Notes: generated by a model from the letters alone, not told the origin. Counted from the first letter of the stretch, positions 19,920 through 31,569 are shown. The stretch is 64,000 nucleotides of DNA from Turritopsis dohrnii (GCA_027922465.2 BQMF02000145.1:806001-870000), one strand, 5' to 3'. Made by a program: numbers and translations.

Positions 19920-21325
19920 GAGTCTGCTAAATGACGTGCCCTACGTGCCCACGTGCCTTATGTGCCCACGTGCCTTACGTGTCCACGTGCCTTACGTGCC
20001 CACGTAACTAATGAAAACAATGTTGCTGTTCATTTTTCTTCAACCACTTCTGGGTGTTATCCGCCAACAAAAAAAGCAAAAAAACCTGAGAAGTTGTTTC
20101 AGAATCGTCTGGACGTTGCTGAAAATAATTCCACAGTAATGAAAATAAGAAACATCAAAAAAAAGTCCGCATTAAAACAATTGTGAGTAACAGTGCACAA
20201 GGGAAGTCTAGCTTCACAGTAGATGTTTCGAACACACCATCATGTACATGTTCTGACTACGTAAAGCATTGTTGCGGCAGGGTTCTTTGTAAACATATCT
20301 TATTTATTATTGTAGTCGTTTTGCAAGGCAAAAGTTTGATTCCCTCCCTGATGAACGTTTACTTGAGTGATAGCGAACTGAGAACTATATTCGTAAACCA
20401 ACCTAATATCAAAGATTTCATGCAACCAAAAACATCAACAACGCAAAGATAGGATTTCCAAACTATTCTTAAAGAACATGAAAAGTTTGGACAAATGCAA
20501 ACCTTTGCATATCATCTAAAAGCAAATAGGAGTGCCAAATGCGCATCACCACGCTGTAAAAAGATTATATCAAAAGGTACAGAATGTTTTGTAGTGGATG
20601 GTGCCTTAACCGTTCCTTATGCAAGTAACCGCTCTGTTGAACAGAAATTCTATTTCTGTGTTAAAGAATTCTGCTTCAAAAACGTTCCTTCCTGGTCAAA
20701 CATTGCAATTCCAAGTACTTTCGTATCTTTGGGAAATGTTACTATAGAGGACTGTGAACGAATTGCAAAAGAATGCAATTTCACGTATGAATCACAATAG
20801 CTTTTATATAGTTACTCTTAGGTTGGTCGACTTTGTTACCGCTCTTTTTTATACGTAGTTCTTTGAGTAAACCATCCCATTATTGATTTAGATGGTAACT
20901 CCTTTGTTTATGTTGTGTTGCTATTTACACGTATGAACTATCAAGTTCAGTTTCTTCTGTTCAAAGACATTAAGCGGTGTTTATATGACAAACGAACTAG
21001 TCCGCAAATAATGGGTTCTTTAAACTGTTAAATTTATAACATTTTTATGCTTAAGTGTATACATGATATATTGTGAAAATAAACACATGCGAGTTAAAAG
21101 TTTTTACGATGCATATTAAAAGCATTGTGCAGTGCCTTTCTTGATTTAAAAAAAAACAATGTCATTATGACGTCATGATAATGACATTAGGGCACGCAGG
21201 GCAAATAGGCCACGTAAGAAACGTGGGCACGTAAGGTACGTAGGGCACGTGGGCACGTAAGGCACGTAGGGCACGTAAGGCACGTGGGCACGTAAGGCAC
21301 GTAGGGCACGTCATTTAGCAGACTC
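19920..21325 (+). mobile_element. Mutator-like element (MULE) with CACGTG-rich ends
   Basis: Inverted ends GAGTCTGCTAAATGACGTGCC (19920) and GGCACGTCATTTAGCAGACTC (21325), flanked by the 9-bp duplication CAGAATTTG (19911-19919 and 21326-21334). Both ends continue as arrays of a roughly 18-bp unit built from CACGTGCC-TTACGTGCCC (19942-20008 and 21190-21310). A 9-bp duplication and a SWIM-domain protein inside are the hallmarks of MULEs. Confidence 0.85.
20112..20800 (+). pseudogene. MULE transposase C-terminus with SWIM zinc finger
   Basis: The frame contains SNTPSCTCSDYVKHCCGRV followed by LCKHILFI: a CxC...CxH SWIM finger, normally near the C-terminus of Mutator-like transposases and used in DNA binding. 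One in-frame TAG (20450) separates it from a second Cys-rich part (CASPRCKKIISKGTECF, then FYFCVKEFCF) ending at 20800. A frameshift near 20183 separates an N-terminal piece (KIRNIKKKSALKQL). The catalytic RNase-H-like domain is absent, so this is a deletion derivative. Confidence 0.7.
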
Positions 21326-21868
21326 CAGAATTTGTGGCACGTTTATGCGTAATGAATGAAATTTGAAGACACAGGTACTTCGCAGGGAGAAACAGAACAT
21401 TACAAGTTAGTTTTGTAAGAAACATGGATGGGTTAACACGTTTTACGGTTTCTTTGTTTTTACTTTTTAAAAAGCAGTTACATAGCTTTTGTAAATATGT
21501 CTATAAGATTCTACATTTTATGTTTGAACGAAGACAACGGAAGTAAAGTCTCGAGTGATTTCCGAGGAAGAATTGCAAAAACATCGAAAAAGAAAAAGAT
21601 ATGCGAAAAATGGCCATGGTGTCATGACCGTATATCGTTTCTTTCCCTTAGACAATTTCCACCCAACACGTCCTTCTTCTACTTTTTTTCAGCAAAAAGT
21701 TTTTTAAAGAGGCAGAAACAGCAAACAAGGAGCCATTTTGCATCGATCCATTTTAAAAATGAATCCTAGACAACACAAGTAATTAAAGAAGTGAAAGTCT
21801 TTAAAGAAAAAATTAATTATTTTAAAATATTTCAGAAAGAAAATGTATCACGTGTATCAGGGCCTTAA

Positions 21869-21990
21869 GGATAGAATTTCTAGAGTTGTTCACAAATTTA
21901 CCTGTGGAAGTTGCAATACTTCTTATATCGCTAAACGTCATTTAAAAGTGATAGACAGGGCGCTACGACCAAGAAAATTCAAAAGATAGA
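21869..21990 (+). pseudogene. Penelope-like GIY-YIG endonuclease relic (right half)
   Basis: Reads KDRISRVVHKFTCGSCNTSY then IAKRHLKVIDRAL. The block KFTCGSCNxxYIxxxxRHL is the N-terminal part of the Penelope GIY-YIG endonuclease (Cys pair plus Y-I and R-H-L). Together with 19560-19693 it forms one relic split by the TAA-flanked element. It ends in stops around 21990. Confidence 0.5.
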
Positions 21991-23490
21991 TAGATCCCTT
22001 CCTTATGATATAAAGAGTCAGAAATGTTTTACTAGACTTCTTGAAATTGCTTATTGGCCTAGTTAGACCTGTTAATACTGACAAAATATTCCGAAAACTC
22101 ACCGTTCAACAATCCGCCATGTTTCTTTATAAACATGCCCATAGAATGATGTGTCGTAATGTTTGTGTATATCCCCTTACAGCATATACTAAGAAAATGT
22201 CATCCCGAAGGTTAAGTGTAGATTAAAAAAGCCTCAAACGGGGATCTGCGGAGAATAAATGCATATTCCACGAAGGCGTAACGGAGAGTTACAAAGATGT
22301 GAAGTTGCGGGGATTCACTGAAAATGCAATGACAAAAGCCAAGAACGCAAGGTAATCTTTCTTTTTCGCTCATTTGTTTCTTGCGTGTCCTTGATCTTTT
22401 TTTATTATTCTTAGTTTAAAATGTCGTATGAACTTTTGATCGTGATCAAACTGCACTGCGTTGCCGTATAAAGGCTGGTTTCCATACAGCAACATTTTGC
22501 GCTATAGCTCAAAAAGCTCCAGAGATTCATGCGCACTAAACAAAAATTACCGCTGACTCAGAGATATTTTTAAGCTCAGGAGCTTTTTTCAAAAGTTGAA
22601 TTCATTCTACTTTTTCTACGCGATTTTTGTCGCCACAGAAAATGAGCCAATCAGATTTGAGAATCAGATAATAATTACATCATCCCCACGCTGTATATTT
22701 TAAAAAATACTCAAGATGACTGCCAATGAAGACAGATTTTCTTCTCTGTTGAGATTCTATGACCTAAGAAATCGCTTAGGTAAAAGATGTTGGTTCATCT
22801 TAAAATTTTTGTTGAGGAAAATTGTTGACTAACATTTTCTTTCTACCATTTTCTACATTTTCTTTCTGATAAAAGCTCGACGTGAGGTTTAATCTTGCGG
22901 ATCACTTAATTTTGGCAAAATTCTGTCCACGTAAGTAAAAAGCATTTGAGACTCCGAAATCATATGCACTTTTGTCACGCCTCTTATCCGTCATTTTCGC
23001 TAGTTAGTTAGAGCAAATTTGACCTAACAGTGTATTTTTGTATATTCCAATAGTTTTGCCGAAATTCGTGAAAGTTATGATAGGTATCATTTTTATTTGC
23101 ATGTAGGTAAAACTATCGCTGACGATGAATGTTGTATATGTAACAAGAAACAAACAAACAAGAATGGTAATGGCTATGAAGCGTTGATCAGATGTGTCAC
23201 GGAGAATGCGGCCAAAACAATAAAAAGTTGCGCCATCCAGAAAGCGAATCTTCCTCGTCTTATGGCTAGCGTATCAGTAGTTGAGTGAGAAAATACAATA
23301 GCCATGGAATTGCAGTACCATCGCACATGCTACACAGCCTACCACAAACCCTACACACGACTTATAAAGTCTGTATTTCTGGGAGAGGATCAAACGCTGG
23401 CAATGCTTTGCAGTTTTGTACCAGAACATGTTGTAGACTGGTTAGTTGTTATGGAAACGGCTAAACTCGTAGAAAACCGGAAAAATTTTT

Positions 23491-25409
23491 CCGGCAAAAA
23501 GTGGTTTTAAAGTGGTTTTTAATAGGTTTTTGAAGCAGTTTTTAAGAGGTTTTTTTTATGTCTCAAATGTCCGCTTTCGAAACCTCTTTTGAGAAACTTC
23601 TTTAAAACCTCTTCCTAATTCCTCTTAAAAACCTCTTTCGATAACGTTTTAAAAACTTCTTTTTGAAAACGTTTTAAAAACGTCTTTCTTTCAGATCTTA
23701 AAAACCTCTTTAATCGTTTTTTTTGCATTCTTTCTAAAACTCCTTTCAAAATACTTCTGGACAAAAACCTCTGTAATACGATAGGCAAATACGGCCGATG
23801 GGGAATCCGACAATGTTTGCGATTTATTGAAGATTTGAAATGAAAACAGTTAAGTGTATCAGTTTTAATTCTTATCGACATGGATACAAGTATATCAACA
23901 GCAAACCATAAATATCATAAATAGATTAATAAATAAAATTAACGTATATCATACATCTTATTATACATCTTATTATATATACATTATATATATATCTCAT
24001 TCTTGTAAGAGGCTTAGCTTTTTACGTTTGGTCTTAATAAGACATTTTTTCTAACATGGAAAAATAAAATAAACATTACATAACCTCTTCTCAGGTAAAA
24101 GATGCAACTTTTAAGTGCAAAAATAAAAAATGAAAACTGCTTATTACATGCTCAGGCTCTTGAAAACAAGTATACTTTTGAAAGATTTGTACCCAACGAT
24201 CATTTATTGGTAATGTTAAAATCCATTTGTCTTACAATAATTTCCAAATCAAGGTAAATTTTGATGTTTTCCTTTGATGGTTTTTTCTTTCCACATTCTT
24301 CAGATAGGAAGCAATAACGTCTTTGCATGATCTCATCTCCTAAAACAAAGAAAAACCATTAAAGAAATTCTGAGCAATTCTTTGCAAATTTGCAATACAT
24401 AGTGTATCTCTTATTAGGAGGGAGATACGTTTGTCAATTCGTAGATTACTTTGAAATATTCCAAACAAAAAATAAGAAGTAAGAAAAAGTAATCAAAATC
24501 AGTTTGGATTTGTAAAAACAAAATGTCGTTTTCATCTTACTTTTGGATTATTATGATTTTAAAAACCAGCAGTATTACTTCGACAGTATTACTTCGACAT
24601 TAAATTCTGTGACTCAAAACACATTTTAGAAGAACTCATTAAGGTTAAAATCGGTTACTCGACATTTGCTAATCCATGAAAGCAAAACAAAAACATCCTC
24701 TCTTCTGTACACATGTGTATGTGAAAAACATTTGAGAAAAACATCTGCTAAACATTTGAGAAATACCTTAAAGATTCGATGTAGAATTATCATGATTCGA
24801 TTCAATAAAAACGTTCTTTGTTATTGTTTTGCACCATTGGTTTTGAATAATAAGGACTACTTACTTTATTGTTCGCTTCGTCTCTACGTTGCGCTCTAGC
24901 AGACTGAAAATTCTTTGAACTTTTCTGCTCCAAGACAAGTGCAAAAATATAGGACGGGGGAAAATGAAGAAAAGATAACAACAAAACAAAAACAAACAAT
25001 ATATATATTGATGAAATCTTTTATTCATAATTAAAAATTATACATAGAAATAACTATGACATAGATATTCCAATACATATTTTAACAACAAAACTAATCA
25101 TAGTGTTGACTATAATGCGTTAAGTATTTTTGTCAACCCCCTTAAAGCAAACGGTTTTCTTTTAGTGTTAAAGAGGTCTTTAAAATACCTCTTTAAGAAA
25201 ACCTATAAAAAACCTCTTTAAAACTCCCAGAGAAAACCTGAAGACATTGCAGTGTTATCGATACGAAAATAAAACCGATTTAAGACGTTTTTAAAAACAC
25301 GGCTTCAAAAATCAGTTTTAAATGCGTTTTTGACACCACTTAAAAAAGCAGTTTTTTGCAAAACCATAAAGACACCAAAAAAAGAGGTTTTAAAAACGTT
25401 TTGTGCCGG
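23491..25409. mobile_element. fold-back type element with AAAACCTCTTT subterminal repeats
   Basis: Ends CCGGCAAAAAGTGGTTTTAAA (left) and TTTTAAAAACGTTTTGTGCCGG (right) are inverted copies. Both flanks inside (23500-23760 and 25140-25400) consist of many short units of AAAAACCTCTTTAAAA in opposite orientation. The interior (23800-25100) has no recognisable gene. No clear target duplication. Confidence 0.55.
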
Positions 25410-25978
25410 CTGGGAACTGTTCTGGTAATGATGAAAATATTCCGGATAAAAGAACGCTGCAAGGCTCGGTAACAAGATCGCTCGATGGCTCCGTTCAGTT
25501 GTGGGGGTCCAATTATGACTCTTCATTTTTGTATAATGAAAAAACTGAGAAAGGAAAGATCATCGAAGTACTGTTTAAAAAAATCGACAACTTGGAGAAA
25601 AAAATAGCAAGCAGCAGCTTCAATGGAGCAGTTAATTTCCCTGGAGAAAAAATACGCAATTTGTATGGAACGCCATAACTGTCATAACTAGTAAAAGTTA
25701 TATTACATGTTCTAAAATATTATTCGATTTGGCGCATAGATAATTTGATTTGCCAAAAACTTCATTTGGTTTGGCATAGAAATTATTCGATATGGAGAAA
25801 AGCCACACAAATTTGCTAAAACGCTTTTGGATTCGGCGCAAAAATCATTCCATTCGGAGGAAATTTCATTCGATTTGGCACGAGTGCCATTCGCAAGAAA
25901 CTTTATTCAATTCGGTCAACAGAAATTTTATGCGATTCTCTAGAGAAACCATCTTTCGATTCTGTTTAGAAACTATTC

Positions 25979-26276
25979 GATAGAGAAAACTTATTTGATT
26001 CGCAACATTCATATCTTTCGATGATAAGTTTTCATTCGAAGAAAATTCATTCGATAGAGAAAATTTATTTGATTCGCAACATTCATATCTTTCGATGATA
26101 AGTTTTCATTCGAAGAAAATTCATTCGATAGAGAAAATTTATTTGATTCGCAACATTCATATCTTTCGATGATAAGTTTTCATTTGAAGAAAATTCATTC
26201 GATAGAGAAAATTTATTTGATTCGCAACATTCATATCTTTCGATGATAAGTTTTCATTCGAAGAATATTCATTCGG
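25979..26276. repeat. 74-bp minisatellite, four copies
   Basis: The unit includes CGCAACATTCATATCTTTCG and GATAAGTTTTCATTCGAAG. The CGCAAC landmark falls at 26001, 26075, 26149 and 26223, exactly 74 bp apart. Copies are almost identical, so the array is young compared with the rest of the element. Confidence 0.92.
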
Positions 26277-26351
26277 TGGAGGAGAGCTAAAATGGAGTGC
26301 GATTGGCATATAACTTTCCAAAGGCTTTCCAAAACATGTTAGTTAACAAAG

Positions 26352-26951
26352 ATGGCAGATCTAACTAGCATCTTGAAAGAGCTAAAAATGGAAAGCTTCA
26401 TTTAAACGTTAGTAGAAGACGAGAAGCTGGATATTAGAACAATTAGTTCAATGAAATATGATGATCTAAAAGATTTAGGGATTCTTGCAATGGGAGACCG
26501 AATTCGTTTATTGGAAGCATGCAAGAAAATCAGCATCATTACTAGCAGCAACAATAATACTCCTTGTTCTTCTTCTGCTTCTGCTTCTTCTTCCCATCAT
26601 CAACAACTGATAAGGTTATTTAACCCAAGTTCTGGAAGGAGGGCCGTAAGTAGTAGATCTAACAGTGGTAGAGCTAGTCAGAGGAAAGCAGAAAAGTTTT
26701 GGACAGTGCATTTTATCTGCCTCGCAAATACATATACATGCAAGGTGCCAACTAATTATGAAAAACAGCAACTCTCGAAAGCAGGTCTTGGACCAAGAAA
26801 GATCAGATTGAACTTAGAATTCAACGAAGAAGAGGTTATCCAAAAACTTTCATCTGATCTATTAAATGATCCCAGTGACCCTCTAAGTTTTGAAGGCTAT
26901 CCAAAACTTAAAGCCCCTTTAATCCAAGTTTCTCTAAGACATTTTCCATGA
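26352..26951 (+). pseudogene. SAM-domain protein inside a transposon, one in-frame stop
   Basis: ATG 26352 begins MADLTSILKELKMESF, an in-frame TAA follows at 26403, and the same frame continues IRTISSMKYDDLKDLGIL then MGDRIRLLEACKKI, a complete sterile alpha motif (a protein-protein or RNA-binding helical module). After a Ser-rich linker come KFWTVHFICLANTYTCKVP and KAGLGPRKIRLNL, a beta-rich block I associate with SAM-plus-HECT-like repeat-family proteins. The frame stops at 26951 without any HECT part. If TAA 26403 is real the first 17 codons are separate and translation could restart at Met 26451. Confidence 0.6.
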
Positions 26952-28135
26952 CACAACTGGTTTGAGACGCCATGTTTTTTTATCTGTGTTTTGTCATATG
27001 ACTCGGCTGGATTTTTTAGCTGTAATGCATTATGGGTAAAAAATTGTCTAATGAATTTTTGTGAGTGTGATGCTTTTTTCATAACTCATCAAATTTTGTT
27101 TCAATCAAATGAAATATCTTTCTTTCGAATGAGTAATTCAAAAAAAATAAAAAGTGTTATAATCAATTATTACCAATTGTGTTTGTATTGAATAGAAAGA
27201 TGTTTTTCTAGCACATCAAATGATATTTGCGCCGAGCGCCGAATAGTCTGTAGCAAATCGAATGGCATTTGTGGCAAATTGAATGACGTTTGGACCAAAC
27301 CGAATGATATTTGTGCCGACAAAAAACTTCTAGCAGCAAAGCAAATGATTTTTTAGAGAGCAAATAATTTCTTATCTAAACCGAATGAGGTTTTTGGATA
27401 AGTGAATGATATTTGTGCCGAATCGAATGAAGTTTGTAGCAAATCGAATGGTGTTTGTGGCGATTCGAATGCGCAAATCAGAAGATCTAGGTTGAAACTT
27501 GATAGATATGACAGTTATGGCGTTCCATAAATTTGCTTATTATTAAAATCATATTTATACAGGGTAACTATACCTTCAATTATAAAAAATAACTGCTATC
27601 AATGGAGGCCCTGTGTTTACAAATAAAAATTGTTAAAAACTGTTAAAATTGCTAATATATATATACTTACATAGGCACGACAAAAATTATTAGGAATATT
27701 CGATAAAATTTAAAACAGATTTGCAGACTAGTAAAAGGTGTAGGATACCAAGAAAAAAAAATTGAAAATATCAAAAGGGGACCTCGGAAAAAAAATAACA
27801 CAAAGAGGTGTAGTCAATGGAAGATGTGTATCCTGACTGGCCACCGAACGAAGATGATATCGTTAGCTCGAAAACGCAGATTCCTGCTCTTCTCCACCGA
27901 CTTGTTTCAAAAATTGTTGGAGACAGGACTTAAAAAAAAATCTACTCCCTTTGCCAAGACATTATATACAGCGTAAATAATGGTCGCCATCGACCAACAA
28001 AGCATGTGTTACTTGGCTTAAAGCACAAAACAAAACTGGGTCCAAAGAACTAATAAAGTGGCTAAACCGTCTCGGACACAGTATTTCTTATGACGAAGAT
28101 TACTACATTGAGACAAGTCTAGCTCAAGATGTTAC

Positions 28136-29085
28136 ACGAAACCAAAATGTTAAAAATATAAAAGTGCATATTAAAGTGCACTGTGCAGTTGTTTAAATTG
28201 TGGGAACATTGACAGAATCGAGACCAATAGTGAAACATTGTCATCAAGTTCGGACGAGTCTGATGATAATCTTGAACGAGAATGAATCTTATCTTTGCCC
28301 TTGACCTCGTCCCAAGGGAGTTTCTATCCTTCAAGAAATGCTTAACACTACTTTTATATTTCGGGATATCTGAGTTCTAAAGTAAACTTATAATCATCAC
28401 GCTTATAAAAATTTGATATGCTGATATCAAAATTTGATATTAGATATGCTACATCAGTCAAAGTGAGTCGTCGTATGACCTTTGACAATTTGATTTGTTC
28501 ATCAAAAAAATCTTTATCCATATGCATGCGTGCGGAAAGAGGGTCGAACGTCTTACGGCTGCCTGTGACGTCATTAAATATATTTGAAAGCTCACAACTT
28601 TTTATCTTTTCATTAGTTCACAACAAAGAGATCTATCGTTTCATATAAATATTTTTAAAATTTGTCGACTTTTAATTGTTTACTTCCTTTGTGACGTCAT
28701 TAGGACCAAAAATTATCCCTAACTCAACCCTAAAGTAATTTCTTCTTTTCTCAAGCAGTACATCAATATTGGTCGATTCAAACAGGTTTCTAATGTCCTC
28801 CTCATTTCCAAAAAAAATCGGCCGTATGACTATACATACATACCAACCTGTTACTTGTCCGATTCGGGACAGTGTGCCGTATTATGTGTTAACCACCGGA
28901 AAAATCGGACATTACCGGAAAATGGATTCTAACTAGTGAAAATTCATTGTGTCATGACAAAGGTGCACGAAAGGCAGTAAGGTAATTTCTGCGGACTTTG
29001 CGGACTTAACGCGATGATTCATGGCTTTTGAAATTAATTTAAAAGCACTTTTCATAATAACTTTCATCATATTTCATCATATCCC
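28136..29085. other. no gene seen
   Basis: AT-rich with two TGACGTCATTA motifs (about 28567 and 28692). No exon-like segment recognised. It may contain unclassified repeat sequence. Confidence 0.35.
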
Positions 29086-29106
29086 GGTCAAATGAAACGA
29101 GATCTC

Positions 29107-29214
29107 ACTTAAGTGAGCTAGCCCGGTTTTCATATGAACACTATTTATTTTTATAAAGATTTCTTAATGGCAGTGAGATTAACCGGTTAACCGGGCTAGC
29201 TCACCTCCATATGA
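29107..29214. repeat. inverted repeat with GAGCTAGCCCGGTT arms
   Basis: GTGAGCTAGCCCGGTTTTCATATGAAC at 29116 and AACCGGGCTAGCTCACCTCCATATGAAC ending near 29216 contain inverted GTGAGCTAGCCCGGTT arms, and each is followed by CATATGAAC. The layout looks like the terminal part of a MITE, but no duplication is seen. Confidence 0.45.
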
Positions 29215-29219
29215 ACAGC

Positions 29220-29885
29220 TCCTAAGCTTTTATCTAATGATGCGTAACAAGAAAAAACACACAAAAAAGTTCTTTTTTCTTCTTCCTTTCTTTCCGATGA
29301 TGAGGCATCTTTTTTTTCTGTTATTATCTATGGCTTTTCAAATTAAGTTTCAGAGGAGACATAAGGGACCTAGAGATGAGGTTGTTGAAAGTAATGGCAA
29401 AACGGAATTCTTATATTCTGTGAGATGAAAAACACAAAAAATGGTAGAATTTGTGGAGTACAAAGTTATTTTTCGTATTTTATACGTTAGAGGTAGAGGA
29501 GTACTAGAATTCTGGGTAATTTTTTTACGGGTTTTAATTTCGAAAATGATGTCTAGGCGACAACAAAAAATAAAAGTGGAGACTTTAACTTTAATTCGGG
29601 ACAAAATAATGGTATTTCGGTACTTCGGGACAGGGTACCTGAATTCGGGACAGTTGGAATCATAGTGACATTATAAGAATGAGTGAACATATGGGGATCT
29701 CTCTCACTTAACAGGAAAAGCCTCTAATAAAACAACATGTCATCTCATAGCCACACAAGAACACATTTTATCTTGTAATCAGCCTGTTGAATTTGATCAT
29801 TTTACTGTTCTCACACACGCTGAAAATTCTTTCATGTTAGACTATCTCGAAACTTGATAACGCAGCAAATTTTGAAATTTTGAAA
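29220..29885. other. no gene; possible Tigger-type end at ~29640
   Basis: 29500-29660 contains repeated TTCGGGACA units and ends GAATTCGGGACAGTTG, resembling a pogo/Tigger terminal repeat. I cannot find the partner end. Confidence 0.3.
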
Positions 29886-29888
29886 TTA

Positions 29889-30611
29889 CCGTCATTTCTC
29901 TAATTTAATGCGAAATTATTTTCCTCTAATTATCAATGCGGACATTGTTTTACCTATTTCAGATTTTCCTCTAATTTAATACGGCAAAGGTCATATATTC
30001 CTCTAATTATAGTGCGGACAAAAAAATGCTTTGAAAATTCTGTTTAAAGACGTTTTTCTTAGCAATTTCAGAAAAGCTAAGTAAAAATTACAAATGAAAA
30101 AGCTCTTCTTCATTCTCTTCAACCTCGTCCTCTAGAAAGGATTTTACGTTGAAAGCAAATACGCCATCGCTATCGTAAGCAACGGTCAAACAATGGAACA
30201 TGTTCCAAACTTTTGACCAAAACTGACATCCTTTTTCCTAAAATATGGAACGCACCCTGTCAGTCAAAGTGACAGGAAAAATTCTCATACAATTTGGCTC
30301 AAGGAGGCATGGAGACTCCAGCAGAATACGTTTTCAACACAGAAAACAAAGGTCATTGGTCATTGGTAGAGGTGAAAAAGTTTGCAGACAGAAGAAAGGT
30401 TGGACTGGAAAATAGTTTGAAAAAGAAAGAAAGAAAAAATAAAAAATAATGAAAGTTGTGTTTTTTGTTTTTCCTCTAATCCTCTATTTTCCTCTAAGTT
30501 TTAGTGCGGTAGGAAAGAAAACGATTCAAAGTAATTTATTTCCTCCCATTATTAGTGCTGCAACCACGAAAATAATGATTTAATTGGCCTCATTAAATTG
30601 GAGAAATGACG
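29889..30611 (-). mobile_element. non-autonomous Tigger-like element, ~720 bp
   Basis: Ends CCGTCATTTCTCTAATTTAATG and CATTAAATTGGAGAAATGACG are inverted, each next to TA (pogo/Tigger-type target). Subterminal units TTCCTCTAATTATxxTGCGG recur at both sides. A minus-strand Glu-rich stretch (EDEVEENEEELF, about 30101-30137) may be the last trace of an acidic transposase tail. Confidence 0.65.
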
Positions 30612-30615
30612 TTAT

Positions 30616-30693
30616 AAAGCTGCATTTACACGATCAAACTCATATGATCATATACTATATGTCATATAAAATATGATCGTGTAAACGCAGCTT
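30616..30693. mobile_element. 78-bp palindromic MITE
   Basis: Arms AAGCTGCATTTACACGATC and GATCGTGTAAACGCAGCTT are inverted with one mismatch. The centre CATATGATCATATACTATATG is also self-complementary. Confidence 0.75.
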
Positions 30694-30799
30694 AAAGCAT
30701 GAGTCAGCATACATAAAGTGAAACGAGAATTCTGTATAAGTCCTTTTCATAGTTTCCCCTATTTTGAATATGTTTGCCATTTGGAGGGATATGTATCAA

Positions 30800-30889
30800 A
30801 CAACCTCGAGCCTTTTGGATACATGGACAGTGACTTCTTCTACTGCTATCTGTGTATGGAAAAGACGAGACAGCCTGGGTTCTAGGTTA
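30800..30889. mobile_element. degenerate palindromic MITE (CAACCTCGA type)
   Basis: Starts CAACCTCGAGCC and ends CAGCCTGGGTTCTAGGTTA, related to the 16298-16391 palindrome but strongly diverged. Confidence 0.45.
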
Positions 30890-30934
30890 ATGTATGAAGC
30901 AAACGAGTGGAGTACGTGATTGAGAAAAAAATAA

Positions 30935-31390
30935 TTAGATATCTTAGATAATTGACTATCTATTATTGAAACTAAACAACTAATACATTTTTACAGTCAT
31001 TTTCGAATTCGATTCTCAATTTCGAGTTTTATTTTCCTTCTAAATTCCGTTAAAAATATCTAGTTCAAATTTAAGAAACCAATTAAGAAACTTCCAGTAC
31101 TAAAAACGGAAAACAATTAAGAAACTGTCAATACTAAGGCCTGTCACTAGTTTCATACAAACGAAAATACGTGTAATGAGTTTTATTTTTTCGATGTTCT
31201 CTTCTTCTTCTTTTTCATTTGTTCAAAAGGTATATCATGAGAAAGAATGAAGAAACTGTCAATACTAGGGCCTGTCACTAGTTTCTTATAAAAAAAACAC
31301 GTGTAATCGATATCTTTTAAATATTGACTATGTAGCTATTATCTACAATCGAAACTAAACAACTAATGCATTCAAACTATAACCTAATCC
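30935..31390. repeat. interleaved direct repeats
   Basis: AAGAAACTGTCAATACTA-GGCCTGTCACTAGTTTC occurs at about 31117 and 31248. The block GATATCTT..TTGACTAT..CGAAACTAAACAACTAAT occurs at about 30938 and 31307. They look like a segmental duplication of roughly 130-370 bp just upstream of the ankyrin/RING gene. Confidence 0.65.
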
Positions 31391-31569
31391 ATGATTAAGC
31401 AGAATGGTAACATGTTAAAACAATATAACAATTTGTAGTGACGTAAAAATGTTGTTGCAGTAGGAATTCCCCTTGCGATATATTTCCTCGGGTAGCTAAA
31501 CATATCAAATTTAAACAATAACGTTTATATCACGCGAATCGAAGAACGGACTGAAAAAAAGAGACGTAT

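Larger units (their letters stand above)
19697..21865. mobile_element. TAA-flanked DNA element hosting a MULE
   Basis: Inverted ends AGGCCCTGATACAC (19697) and GTGTATCAGGGCCT (21865), flanked by TAA (19694-19696 and 21866-21868). A 3-bp TWA duplication is typical of PIF/Harbinger; a degenerate TTAA is the alternative. Its interior contains no recognisable transposase; a 90-residue open frame at 21497 (Lys-rich) is unassigned. Positions 19911-21334 are a later MULE insertion. Confidence 0.6.
25664..27530 (+). mobile_element. TIR element with 6-bp duplication carrying a SAM-domain gene
   Basis: Inverted ends TATGGAACGCCATAACTGTC and GACAGTTATGGCGTTCCATA, each flanked by AATTTG (25658-25663 and 27531-27536). 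Next to both ends are diverged short units built on CATTCGATTTGGC or its reverse (25720-26000 and 27220-27470), and on the left a 74-bp minisatellite. Inside is a plus-strand SAM-domain frame (26352-26951). From memory, a 6-bp duplication with TAY...RTA ends is described for the IS3EU superfamily; no transposase is visible here, so that assignment is tentative. Confidence 0.72.
22232..28135 (+). pseudogene. decayed gene of a YHRxCY/SxSYD orphan repeat family, in four pieces
   Basis: Piece 1 (about 22232-22351) ends VTESYKDVKLRGFTENAM..KAKNAR at a donor-like GTAATC. Piece 2 (23107-23490) has CCICNKKQ, LIRCVTENAAKTIKSC, an in-frame stop, then MELQYHRTCYTAYH. Piece 3 (25410-25663) is a 90-residue open stretch (SFLYNEKTEKGKIIEVL). 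Piece 4 (about 27820-28130) has CQDIIYSVNNGRHRPTKHVL, then in another frame TGSKELIKWLNRLGHSISYD. I recall pieces 2 and 4 from a large invertebrate and fish family of unknown function, probably transposon-related, in which a CxxC..YHRxCY domain precedes the (L/I)xxxGxxISYD block. Stops, frameshifts and two inserted elements show it is dead. Confidence 0.5.

Noticed and set aside
28848..29660. A complete Tigger element between TTCGGGACAG motifs
   Set aside because: The left and right ends do not align as inverted repeats; only the right end looks terminal.
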